This document shows, in pieces, positions 1-7,500 of a DNA stretch of 7,632 bases. The position numbers and the translations under genes were made by a program. The number at the start of each line of letters is the position of its first letter. Positions within the stretch are counted from its first letter, which is position 1. The stretch lies in the NCBI GenBank assembly GCA_031286555.1, contig JAITUD010000122.1:1-7632 (forward strand), read 5' to 3'. This DNA comes from Microbacterium sp. (lineage in GTDB: Bacteria > Actinomycetota > Actinomycetes > Actinomycetales > Microbacteriaceae). The notes under the pieces are model-generated. The model was not told the DNA's origin, did not search any database, and saw only the letters and a list, made by a program, of their open reading frames with translations.

Positions 1-12
1 GGCCCGAATCGT

Positions 13-18
13 TAGAAT
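13..18 (+). promoter_or_regulatory. Possible -10 promoter element of the pyr operon
   Basis: The hexamer TAGAAT fits the actinobacterial -10 pattern TANNNT and lies in a locally A/T-rich patch just before the leader hairpin. A start about 7 nt downstream would put the RNA 5' end near positions 24-26, giving a leader of about 50 nt that opens almost directly into the PyrR-binding hairpin. The matching -35 region would fall outside the window, so it cannot be examined. This is inference from one weak motif and its placement. Confidence 0.35.
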
Positions 19-32
19 CGAACCATCACCCA

Positions 33-66
33 TCCTTTAAGCCCGTCCTGTGAGGCGGAGAAGGGA
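33..66 (+). promoter_or_regulatory. PyrR-binding RNA hairpin in the pyr leader
   Basis: Positions 45-56 read GTCCTGTGAGGC, matching the core of the PyrR binding-loop consensus (RUCCNGNGAGGY). The drawn fold agrees with the known shape. The upper stem pairs 43-47 with 54-58 (C-G, C-G, G-C, U-G, C-G) and is closed by the hexaloop CUGUGA at 48-53. An internal bulge (39-42 against 59-60) separates it from a 6-bp lower stem, 33-38 with 61-66 (UCCUUU against AAGGGA, one G-U pair). In Bacillus, PyrR with UMP stabilises such hairpins to cause attenuation. Here no terminator follows; instead the lower stem takes in GGA (64-66) of the pyrR Shine-Dalgarno GGAG (64-67). This implies that bound PyrR blocks ribosome loading, as reported for Mycobacterium smegmatis. 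Motif and pairing are seen directly; the mechanism is inferred. Confidence 0.87.
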
Positions 67-67
67 G
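64..67 (+). promoter_or_regulatory. Ribosome binding site of pyrR, inside the regulatory hairpin
   Basis: GGAG within the purine run AAGGGAGAGG (61-70) lies 6 nt before the ATG at 74. This decides the start in favour of ATG 74 over the in-frame GTG at 50, which sits in the PyrR-binding loop and has no ribosome binding site. Three of its four bases are in the 3' arm of the lower stem. Confidence 0.8.
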
Positions 68-73
68 AGGCAG

Positions 74-604
74 ATGGCTGCACGAACCGTGCTGCAAGAA
101 GCCGATATCGCGCGCGCTCTCACGCGCATCGCCCATGAGATCCTCGAGTCCAACCGGGGAGCGGACGGTCTCGTCCTGCTGGGCATCCCGACCCGCGGCG
201 TCACGCTCGCCGACAGGCTCGGGCCGATCATCTCCGAGATCGCCGGCGCCGAGATCCCGGTCGGATCGCTGGATGTCACCCTGTTCCGCGACGACTTGGC
301 GAAGCACCCGACCCGCACGCCGAAGCGCACCGAGATCCCCGACGAGGGCATCGACGGCAAGACCGTGGTCCTCGTCGACGACGTGCTCTTCTCCGGGCGC
401 AGCATCCGGGCCGCGCTGGATGCGATCCAGTCGATCGGCCGTCCCTCCGTCATCCGGCTGGCGATCCTCGTCGACCGCGGCCACCGCGAGGTGCCGATCC
501 GCCCCGACTTCGTCGGCAAGAACATCCCCTCGTCCCGGCAGGAGCGCGTCAATGTGCACCTGCGCGAACTGGACGGCATCGACGAGGTGACGATCGAAGC
601 ATGA
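74..604 (+). CDS. pyrR: PyrR, pyr operon RNA-binding regulator / uracil phosphoribosyltransferase
   Basis: The 176-residue protein has the length usual for PyrR (181 in Bacillus subtilis). It belongs to the type I phosphoribosyltransferase fold. Visible family motifs are GIPTRG (37-42), SLDVTLFRDD (65-74), the PRPP-binding loop VVLVDDVLFSGRS (98-110, acidic pair D102-D103), and the C-terminal stretch LVDRGHREVPIRPDFVGKN (132-150). PyrR binds pyr mRNA when uridine nucleotides are plentiful and is released by PRPP; many members also convert uracil plus PRPP to UMP. The intact PRPP loop suggests that sensing, and possibly catalysis, is retained. The ATG start is set by GGAG 6 nt upstream. The leader hairpin just before it is the expected target, so PyrR likely regulates itself and the genes behind it. 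Its stop overlaps the pyrB start in ATGA (601-604). Confidence 0.96.
   Translation: MAARTVLQEADIARALTRIAHEILESNRGADGLVLLGIPTRGVTLADRLGPIISEIAGAEIPVGSLDVTLFRDDLAKHPTRTPKRTEIPDEGIDGKTVVLVDDVLFSGRSIRAALDAIQSIGRPSVIRLAILVDRGHREVPIRPDFVGKNIPSSRQERVNVHLRELDGIDEVTIEA
584..590 (+). promoter_or_regulatory. Ribosome binding site of pyrB inside the pyrR 3' end
   Basis: GAGGTGA is a 7-base match to the 16S anti-Shine-Dalgarno region and ends 10 nt before the ATG at 601. It lies inside the pyrR reading frame, so pyrR translation passes over it before pyrB starts at the ATGA overlap. Confidence 0.6.
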
Positions 605-1566
605 GGCACCTGCTCGACACCCGCACGCTCGACCGCGAGACCGCACTGCGCATCCTCGACGTCGCCGAGGACATGGCAGAGACCCAGTCCCGCCAGGTCA
701 AGAAGCTGCCGACGCTCCTCGGCAAGACCGTGGTCAACCTCTTCTTCGAGGACTCCACCCGCACCCGCATCTCGTTCGAGGCCGCCGCCAAGCGCCTCTC
801 CGCCGATGTCATCAACTTCGCCGCAAAGGGCTCCAGCGTCTCGAAGGGCGAGAGCCTGAAGGACACCGCGCAGACTCTGCAGGCCATGGGCGCCGACGCG
901 GTCGTCGTGCGGCACTCCGCCTCGGGCGCGCCGCAGACGCTCGCCACCAGCGGCTGGATCTCGGCCGGCGTGGTGAACGCCGGCGACGGCACGCACGAGC
1001 ACCCCACTCAGGCGCTCCTCGACGCGTTCACGATCCGCAAGCGCCGCTTCGGCGCCGACAGCCGCGGGCGTGACCTGAGCGGCCTGCGCATCGTCATCGT
1101 CGGCGACGTGCTGCACTCGCGCGTGGCACGCTCGAACGTGTGGCTGCTCACGACGCTGGGCGCGCACGTGACCCTGGTCACCCCGCCAACGCTGATCCCG
1201 CAGAACATCTCGCTGTGGCCGGTCACCGTGCGCTACGACCTCGACCAGGCCCTCGCCGAGGGACCGGATGCCGTGATGATGCTGCGCATCCAGATGGAGC
1301 GCATGCACGCGGCGTTCTTCCCGAACGAGCGCGAGTACACCCGCCTCTGGGGGCTCGACGCGGTGCGCGTCGCGGGTCTGCCCGAGACGAGCATCGTGAT
1401 GCATCCCGGTCCGATGAACCGCGGACTCGAGATCTCGAGCGAGGCCGCCGACTCGGCTGCCTCGACCGTGCTGGAACAGGTCGCCAACGGCGTGTCGATC
1501 AGAATGGCCGTGCTCTACCTGCTGCTGGCGGGGGAGCGCAACGACGAAGCAGGAGAAGCACTGTGA
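601..1566 (+). CDS. pyrB: Aspartate carbamoyltransferase catalytic chain (PyrB)
   Basis: PyrB condenses carbamoyl phosphate and L-aspartate to N-carbamoyl-L-aspartate, the committed step of pyrimidine synthesis, in the cytosol. The protein has 321 residues, near the usual 300-320. The carbamoyl-phosphate loop DSTRT (51-55) lies within FFEDSTRTRISFE (48-60). SKGES (81-85) supplies K82, the mobile-loop lysine reached from the neighbouring subunit. R104, HEHPTQALLD (132-141, with H134 and Q137), GDVLHSRVARS (168-178), LRIQ (228-231, with R229 and Q231) and MHPGPMNRG (267-275) complete the active site, several at the same numbers as in E. coli. No key residue is missing. No regulatory chain gene (pyrI) follows; pyrC comes directly after. 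In some actinobacteria such as Streptomyces, ATCase forms a stable complex with active dihydroorotase, which could apply here. The ATG overlaps the pyrR stop and the TGA overlaps the pyrC GTG. Confidence 0.97.
   Translation: MRHLLDTRTLDRETALRILDVAEDMAETQSRQVKKLPTLLGKTVVNLFFEDSTRTRISFEAAAKRLSADVINFAAKGSSVSKGESLKDTAQTLQAMGADAVVVRHSASGAPQTLATSGWISAGVVNAGDGTHEHPTQALLDAFTIRKRRFGADSRGRDLSGLRIVIVGDVLHSRVARSNVWLLTTLGAHVTLVTPPTLIPQNISLWPVTVRYDLDQALAEGPDAVMMLRIQMERMHAAFFPNEREYTRLWGLDAVRVAGLPETSIVMHPGPMNRGLEISSEAADSAASTVLEQVANGVSIRMAVLYLLLAGERNDEAGEAL
1551..1555 (+). promoter_or_regulatory. Ribosome binding site fixing the GTG start of pyrC
   Basis: AGGAG lies 7 nt before GTG 1563 and within the last codons of pyrB. 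It supports the GTG as the pyrC start even though the reading frame stays open far upstream, inside pyrB. Confidence 0.75.
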
Positions 1567-2864
1567 GCGAGACCATCGTCATCACCGGCGCCGCGCTGAA
1601 CGGTGCGGATGCCGTCGACATCGTGATCGAGGACGGCCGCATCGCCGAGATCGGCAGCGGCCTGAGCCGCGCCGGCGCCCGAGTCGTGGATGCCGCCGGC
1701 CTGATCGCGCTGCCCGGTCTGGTCGACCTGCACACCCACCTCCGCGAACCCGGCTTCGAGGCATCCGAGACCGTGCTCACCGGGACGCGCGCCGCCGCGG
1801 CCGGCGGGTTCACCGCCGTCTTCGCGATGCCGAACACGTCGCCCGTCGCCGACACCGCCGGAGTGGTCGAGCAGGAGCTCGCTCTCGGCGAGGCCGCCGG
1901 CTACGCCACCGTGCAGCCGATCGGCGCCGTCACCGTCGGGCAGAAGGGCGAGCGCCTCGCCGAGCTGGGCGCGATGGCCACCTCCCGGGCGAAGGTCCGC
2001 GTCTTCAGCGACGACGGCTTCTGCGTCTGGGACCCGCTGATCATGCGCCGCGCGCTGGAGTACGTGAAGTCGTTCGACGGCGTCATCGCGCAGCACGCGC
2101 AGGACCCGCGGCTCACCGAGGGCGCCCAGATGAACGAGGGCACCGTGTCGGCCGAGCTGGGTCTCGCCGGATGGCCGGCGGTCGCCGAGGAGTCGATCAT
2201 CGCCCGTGACATCCTGCTCGCAGAGCACGTGGGCTCGCGCCTGCACGTCTGCCACCTCTCGACCGCAGGGTCCGTCGACCTGATCCGGTGGGCGAAGAAG
2301 CGCGGCGTCGCGGTGACCGCCGAGGTCACCCCGCATCACCTGCTGCTGACCGACGAACTGGTGCGCGGTTATGACGCGCGATACAAGGTCAACCCGCCGC
2401 TGCGTCGCGAGGAGGACGTCCTGGCCGTGCGCGAGGGCCTCGCCGACGGCACGATCGACATCGTCGCCACCGACCACGCGCCGCACCCGTCCGAGAACAA
2501 GGCCTGCGAGTGGCAGGCCGCGGCCAACGGCATGGTCGGACTCGAGTGCGCCCTGCGCGTGGTGCACCGGTCCATGGTCGAGACCGGACTGCTGACCTGG
2601 GCGGATGTCGCCAGGGTCATGAGCACGGCGCCGGCGACGATCGGACAGCTGGACGGCTTCGGCTCGCTCGAGGTCGGCGCGCCCGCGCACGTCACGCTCT
2701 ACGACCCTCGGGTCGCCGGTGTCTTCACCGAGGCCGACCTGCACGGGCGCAGCCGCAACTCGCCCTATCTCGGTCGCGACCTGCCGGGTCAGGTGCAGTG
2801 GACGATCCACGGCGGCCTGGTCACGGTGGCCGACGGCGCCCTCGTGGAGGAGCTCGGCAAGTGA
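1563..2864 (+). CDS. pyrC: Dihydroorotase (PyrC, class I)
   Basis: PyrC reversibly cyclises N-carbamoyl-L-aspartate to L-dihydroorotate. The 433-residue length and motifs fit the class I bacterial enzyme of the amidohydrolase superfamily: a (beta/alpha)8 barrel with zinc, flanked by N- and C-terminal segments forming a small beta domain. Metal ligands are all visible: HTH with H57 and H59 in DLHTHLREPG (55-64), D151 in FSDDG (148-152), H178 in QHAQD (177-181), H231 in CHLST (230-234) and catalytic D304 in TDHAPH (303-308). KVNPPLR (275-281) is the substrate-binding asparagine motif. This is therefore an active-type enzyme, not the inactive pseudo-dihydroorotase found beside some class A ATCases. 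The frame runs open far upstream within pyrB, but residues only become dihydroorotase-like from the GTG at 1563, which has AGGAG 7 nt before it and overlaps the pyrB stop as GTGA. Its own TGA overlaps the next GTG in the same way. Confidence 0.96.
   Translation: MSETIVITGAALNGADAVDIVIEDGRIAEIGSGLSRAGARVVDAAGLIALPGLVDLHTHLREPGFEASETVLTGTRAAAAGGFTAVFAMPNTSPVADTAGVVEQELALGEAAGYATVQPIGAVTVGQKGERLAELGAMATSRAKVRVFSDDGFCVWDPLIMRRALEYVKSFDGVIAQHAQDPRLTEGAQMNEGTVSAELGLAGWPAVAEESIIARDILLAEHVGSRLHVCHLSTAGSVDLIRWAKKRGVAVTAEVTPHHLLLTDELVRGYDARYKVNPPLRREEDVLAVREGLADGTIDIVATDHAPHPSENKACEWQAAANGMVGLECALRVVHRSMVETGLLTWADVARVMSTAPATIGQLDGFGSLEVGAPAHVTLYDPRVAGVFTEADLHGRSRNSPYLGRDLPGQVQWTIHGGLVTVADGALVEELGK
2848..2852 (+). 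promoter_or_regulatory. Ribosome binding site fixing the GTG start at 2861
   Basis: AGGAG within GGAGGAG lies 8 nt before GTG 2861, inside the end of pyrC. It fixes the start of the small membrane protein and excludes the upstream in-frame extension through pyrC. Confidence 0.72.
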
Positions 2865-3367
2865 CACGCGAACTCGCCGTCTTCCTGACGATCGCCCTCG
2901 CGGTCGTCATCATCGCCGCGATCCTGTTCGCCTGGCGGGCCCGCCTCAAGCGCGATTCCGGTGTCACGGCTCCGCTCGGGGTGCCCGAGCACGCCGAGGT
3001 GACCGAGCGCGTCGAGGTGCTGTACGTCGCCACCACGCGGCACGACCAGCCGCTCGAGCGCGTCGCGGTCAAGCCGCTGGAGTACCGTGCCCGCGGCGAG
3101 CTGGTGCTCACCGATCGCGGCGCGGCCCTCAGCCTGGACGGATCGCCCACCGTCTTCCTCGCCTCTTCGGCGCTCGTCGCCGCCGATCTCGCCACGGTCG
3201 CCATCGACCGCGTGGTGGAGCCGAACGGACTGGTCCGCGTCGTGTGGCGCGAGTCCTCCGGCATCCTTCTCGATTCCTTCCTGCGCGTCGCCCACGGCGG
3301 CCCGCAGCACATCCTCGCCGAGCTGCAGCGCCTGTGCGCCGCGCCGGAGACAGGAGCATCAGCGTGA
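2861..3367 (+). CDS. Small membrane-anchored protein with probable PH-like domain, between pyrC and carA
   Basis: This 168-residue protein has no assigned reaction. Residues 5-24 form one hydrophobic helix (AVFLTIALAVVIIAAILF region) followed by the basic patch RARLKR (26-31), so by the positive-inside rule the rest should face the cytosol. Residues 50-145 read as alternating beta strands (for example VEVLYVATT at 51-59, GELVLTD at 79-85, GLVRVVW at 123-129). They end in a helix at 147-160, the order of a pleckstrin-homology-like barrel with its C-terminal helix. No catalytic motif, signal peptidase site or transporter feature is apparent. A gene of similar size and place occurs in mycobacteria (Rv1382, annotated as a probable export or membrane protein), so its position is conserved in actinobacteria. 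GTG 2861 overlaps the pyrC stop (GTGA) and its TGA overlaps the carA GTG, so it is co-expressed with the pathway. A membrane docking or regulatory role is speculation. Confidence 0.88.
   Translation: MTRELAVFLTIALAVVIIAAILFAWRARLKRDSGVTAPLGVPEHAEVTERVEVLYVATTRHDQPLERVAVKPLEYRARGELVLTDRGAALSLDGSPTVFLASSALVAADLATVAIDRVVEPNGLVRVVWRESSGILLDSFLRVAHGGPQHILAELQRLCAAPETGASA
3352..3356 (+). promoter_or_regulatory. Ribosome binding site fixing the GTG start of carA
   Basis: AGGAG lies 7 nt before GTG 3364, within the last codons of the preceding gene. It supports the 381-residue CarA product rather than the much longer open frame upstream. Confidence 0.75.
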
Positions 3368-4509
3368 CCCTGAACACCGACCCCGCCGTCCTCGTCCTGG
3401 AGGACGGCTCCCGATTCCCCGGACGCGCCTACGGCGCCCGCGGCACCACCCTCGGCGAGGTCGTCTTCGCCACCGGCATGTCCGGCTACCAGGAGACGCT
3501 CACCGACCCGTCCTACGCCGGCCAGATCGTGCTGCAGACCGCGCCGCACATCGGCAACACCGGCATGAACGACGAGGACCCGGAGTCCCGCCGCATCTGG
3601 GTCGCCGGCTACATCGTGCGCGACCCCTCGCGCGTGGTCTCGAACTGGCGTGCGAACGCCTCGCTCGACGACATCCTCGTCCGTGACGGCATCGTCGGCA
3701 TCAGCGGCGTCGACACCCGCTCGATCACCCGTCACATCCGGTCGGCCGGTTCCATGCGCGGCGGCATCTTCTCGGGCGCGGATGCCGCGCTGGACGCCGA
3801 CGAGCAGCTGCGCCGCGTCATCGAGGCGCCCCAGATGGCCGGACAGAACCTCTCCGCCGCGGTGTCGGTCACAGAGGCGCAGATCACGCCCGCGGTGGGG
3901 GAGCGGATCGGCAATCTGGCCGTGCTCGACCTCGGCGTCAAGCAGGCCACGCTCGACAACCTCGCGGCGCGCGGCTTCGACGTGCACGTGCTGCCTCAGT
4001 CCTCCAGCTTCGCCGACATCATGGCGATCGACCCGGTCGCGGTGTTCTACTCGAACGGCCCCGGCGACCCCGCGGCATCCGACGGCCAGGTGGCCGTGCT
4101 GCGCGAGGTGCTCGACGCGAAGCTGCCGTACTTCGGCATCTGCTTCGGCAACCAGCTCTTCGGCCGTGCGCTGGGCCTCGGCACCTACAAGCTCACCTTC
4201 GGCCACCGCGGCATCAACCAGCCGGTGCTGGACAAGACGACAGGCCGGGTCGAGATCACTGCGCACAACCACGGGTTCGCCGTCGAGGCGCCGTTGGAGG
4301 GCGCCTTCGACAGCCCGAACGGCTACGGAAAGGTCGAGGTCAGTCACATCGGCCTGAACGATCAGGTGGTCGAGGGGTTGAAGGCCCTCGACATCCCCGC
4401 GTTCTCGGTGCAGTACCACCCCGAGGCCGCGGCCGGCCCGCACGATGCCAACTATCTCTTCGACCGCTTCCGCGACCTGGTCGTCGCCAACCTGAACGGA
4501 ACCAAGTAA
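3364..4509 (+). CDS. carA: Carbamoyl-phosphate synthase small (glutaminase) chain
   Basis: CarA hydrolyses glutamine and passes ammonia through an internal tunnel to CarB. The 381 residues match the usual length. The N-terminal small-chain domain spans about 8-140, with GEVVFATGMSGYQE (31-44), TDPSYAGQ (47-54) and GVDTRS (115-120). The class I glutamine amidotransferase domain spans about 184-375. It contains SNGPGDP (230-236), nucleophile C260 in GICFGNQ (258-264), HNHGF (301-305), and the catalytic pair H352/E354 in QYHPE (350-354). The triad is intact, so the glutaminase should be active. GICFGNQ replaces the commoner GICLGHQ; to my knowledge that is normal in actinobacterial CarA. The GTG start overlaps the preceding stop (GTGA) with AGGAG 7 nt upstream. 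The TAA shares its last base with the ATG of carB, fitting equal production of the two subunits. Confidence 0.97.
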   Translation: MTLNTDPAVLVLEDGSRFPGRAYGARGTTLGEVVFATGMSGYQETLTDPSYAGQIVLQTAPHIGNTGMNDEDPESRRIWVAGYIVRDPSRVVSNWRANASLDDILVRDGIVGISGVDTRSITRHIRSAGSMRGGIFSGADAALDADEQLRRVIEAPQMAGQNLSAAVSVTEAQITPAVGERIGNLAVLDLGVKQATLDNLAARGFDVHVLPQSSSFADIMAIDPVAVFYSNGPGDPAASDGQVAVLREVLDAKLPYFGICFGNQLFGRALGLGTYKLTFGHRGINQPVLDKTTGRVEITAHNHGFAVEAPLEGAFDSPNGYGKVEVSHIGLNDQVVEGLKALDIPAFSVQYHPEAAAGPHDANYLFDRFRDLVVANLNGTK

Positions 4510-7500
4510 TGCCCAAGCGCGACGACATCAACAGCGTCCTGGTCATCGGCTCCGGTCCGATCGTGATCGGCCAGGCGGTCGAGTTCGACTACTCGGGGAC
4601 GCAGGCATGCCGGGTGCTGCGCGAGGAGGGCGTCCGCGTCATCCTCGTGAACTCGAACCCGGCCACGATCATGACCGACCCCGACTTCGCCGACGCGACC
4701 TACATCGAGCCGATCACCCCCGAGGTCATCGAGACGATCATCGCCAAGGAGAAGCCCGACGCCATCCTGCCGACCCTGGGCGGGCAGACCGCGCTGAACG
4801 CGGCCATGGCGCTGCATGAGCGCGGCATCCTCGAGAAGTACGACGTCGAGCTCATCGGCGCCAAGGTGGATGCCATCCGCAAGGGCGAGGACCGCCAGAT
4901 CTTCAAGCAGCTCGTGCTCGACGCCGGCGCCGACGTCGCCAAGTCGGTCATCTGCCACACGATGGACGAGCTCCTCGCCGGCGCCGAGCAGCTCGGCTAC
5001 CCGCTCGTGGTCCGCCCCAGCTTCACCATGGGCGGGCTCGGCTCGGGGTTCGCCTACGACGAGGAGGACCTGCGCCGCATCGGCGGTGCCGGCCTGCACG
5101 ACTCGCCCACCGACGAGGTGCTCCTGGAGGAGTCGATCCTCGGCTGGAAGGAGTACGAGCTCGAGCTCATGCGCGACACGGCCGACAACACGGTCGTCGT
5201 CTGCTCCATCGAGAACGTCGACCCGGTCGGCGTGCACACGGGCGACTCCATCACGGTGGCGCCGGCGCTCACGCTCACCGACCGCGAGTACCAGAAGCTC
5301 CGCGACATCTCGATCGACATCATCCGCGCCGTGGGCGTCGACACCGGCGGCTGCAACATCCAGTTCGCGGTCGACCCGACCAACGGGCGCATCATCGTCA
5401 TCGAGATGAACCCGCGCGTCTCGCGCTCGTCGGCGCTGGCGTCGAAGGCCACCGGATTCCCGATCGCGAAGCTGGCCGCCAAGCTCGCCCTCGGCTACCG
5501 GCTGGACGAGGTTCCCAACGACATCACCGGCGTGACTCCGGCGAGCTTCGAGCCCACGCTCGACTACATCGTCGTGAAGGTGCCACGGTTCGCGTTCGAG
5601 AAGTTCCCGGCCGCCGACGCCACCCTCACCACGACCATGAAGTCGGTGGGCGAGGCGATGGCGATCGGACGCAACTTCACGACGGCCCTGCAGAAGTCCC
5701 TGCGGTCGCTCGAGAAGCGCGGATCGAGCTTCCACTGGGGCACCGAGGACCGCAGCCTCGAGGAGCTCCTGGAGATCTCGAAGACCCCGACCGACGGCCG
5801 CATCGTCGTGCTGCAGCAGGCACTGCGCAAGGGCGCGACCATCGAGCAGGCCTTCGACGCCACCGCGATCGACCCGTGGTTCCTCGACCAGATCGTGCTC
5901 ATCAACGAGGTGGCGGAGACGGTCCGCGCGGCGGCCGAGTTCGACGCGGACACGATCCGGTACGCCAAGGAGCACGGCTTCTCGGACGCCCAGCTCGCCG
6001 AGCTGCGCGGCATCCCCGAGGCCGAGGTCCGCGGCATCCGCCATGGTCTGGGCATCCGCCCGGTGTACAAGACGGTGGACACCTGCGCGGGCGAGTTCCC
6101 GGCGCTGACGCCGTACCACTACTCGAGCTACGACTTCGAGACCGAGGTCGCGCCTTCGGATCGCACCAAGATCGTCATCATCGGCTCCGGCCCGAACCGC
6201 ATCGGTCAGGGCGTCGAGTTCGACTACTCCTGCGTGCACGCGTCCTTCGCACTGTCGGATGCCGGGTACGAGACCGTCATGGTCAACTGCAATCCCGAGA
6301 CCGTGTCGACCGACTACGACACCTCCGACCGCCTGTACTTCGAGCCGCTGACGCTCGAGGACGTGCTGGAGGTGCTCGACGCCGAGGCAGCGAGCGGGAC
6401 GATCCTCGGCGTGGTCTGCCAGCTCGGCGGCCAGACGCCGCTGGGCCTGGCGAAGGGCATCGAGGCCGCCGGCTACACCGTGCTCGGCACCAGCCCCGAG
6501 GCGATCGACCTCGCCGAGGAGCGCGAGTTGTTCTCGCAGCTGCTCGACCGTGCAGGGCTGGTCGCCCCGCGCAACGGCACCGCGATCGATGTCGACGGCG
6601 CCGTGCAGATCGCCGAGGAGATCGGCTACCCGGTGCTGGTGCGCCCGAGCTTCGTGCTCGGCGGTCGCGGCATGGAGATCGTGTACAGCTCCGAGGATCT
6701 GCGGGACTACTTCGTGCGCACCGCCGGCGAGGTGATCATCGAGGAGGGCAAGCCCCTGCTGGTCGATCGCTTCCTCGACGACGCGATCGAGCTCGACGTG
6801 GATGCGCTCTACGACGGCACCGACCTGTTCATCGGCGGTGTCATGGAGCACCTCGAAGAGGCCGGCATCCACTCCGGCGACTCCAGCTGCACGCTGCCGC
6901 CGATCTCGCTGGGACGCACCGAGATCGACCGGGTGCGCACCGCGACCCTGGCGATCGCCGAGGGCGTGGGCGTGCGCGGCCTGCTGAACGTGCAGTTCGC
7001 CGTCAGCGCGGGCGTGCTCTACGTGATCGAGGCGAACCCGCGCGCGAGCCGCACGGTGCCGTTCGTGTCGAAGGCGCTCGGCATCCCGCTCGCCAAGGCC
7101 GCGAGCCGCATCATGGCGGGCGCGACGATCGCGGAGCTGCAGGACGAGGGTCTGCTGCCCGAGCAGGACGGCTCCCGGATCCCGCTGGACGCGCCGGTCG
7201 CCGTGAAGGAGGCCGTGCTGCCGTTCAAGCGGTTCCGCACCAAGGAGGGGCGCACGGTCGACTCCGTGCTCGGGCCGGAGATGCGTTCGACCGGCGAGGT
7301 CATGGGCATCGACAAGGACTTCCCGACCGCCTTCGCGAAGAGCCAGGCCGCGGCCTACGGCGGCACGCCGACCTCGGGCACCGTGTTCATCTCGGTCGCC
7401 GATTCGGACAAGCGCGCGGTGATCCTGCCGGCGCACCGGCTCAGCCAGCTGGGCTTCCGCATCCTCGCGACCGAGGGCACCGGTGAGATCCTCTCGCGCA

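Noticed and set aside
1..73. Bacillus-style transcription attenuator in the leader
   Set aside because: There is no GC hairpin followed by a U-run and no alternative antiterminator partner between the PyrR hairpin and the pyrR start. Only the RBS-covering hairpin is present.
50..76. Upstream GTG start for pyrR at position 50 adding eight residues
   Set aside because: The extension (MRRRRERQ) comes from the purine-rich ribosome binding region, the GTG lies in the PyrR-binding loop, and no Shine-Dalgarno precedes it. ATG 74 has GGAG at 6 nt.
2821..4443. Minus-strand open frames of about 540 and 450 codons opposite carA/the membrane protein and pyrC
   Set aside because: They are antisense shadows of clearly conserved genes with biased low-complexity products and no supporting signals.
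4578..6229. Exact 17-nt direct repeat (4578-4594 and 6213-6229) within wider similar stretches
   Set aside because: Both copies encode VEFDYS at equivalent places in the two homologous halves of CarB, so the ancient internal duplication and codon bias explain it. No mobile element or recombination site is implied.
4452..7436. Very long open frame of 994 codons on the minus strand opposite carB
   Set aside because: It mirrors carB, whose G/C-rich third positions suppress stops on the opposite strand. Its product is low-complexity (rich in Arg, Ala, Gly, Asp, His) and resembles no family I know, and it has no separate promoter or start signal.
5876..7486. Plus-strand open frame of 536 codons in another frame inside carB
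   Set aside because: The product is Arg/Gly/Ala/Pro-rich with no motif, and the carB frame is continuous with conserved residues across the whole stretch. It is a composition shadow, not a frameshifted second gene.
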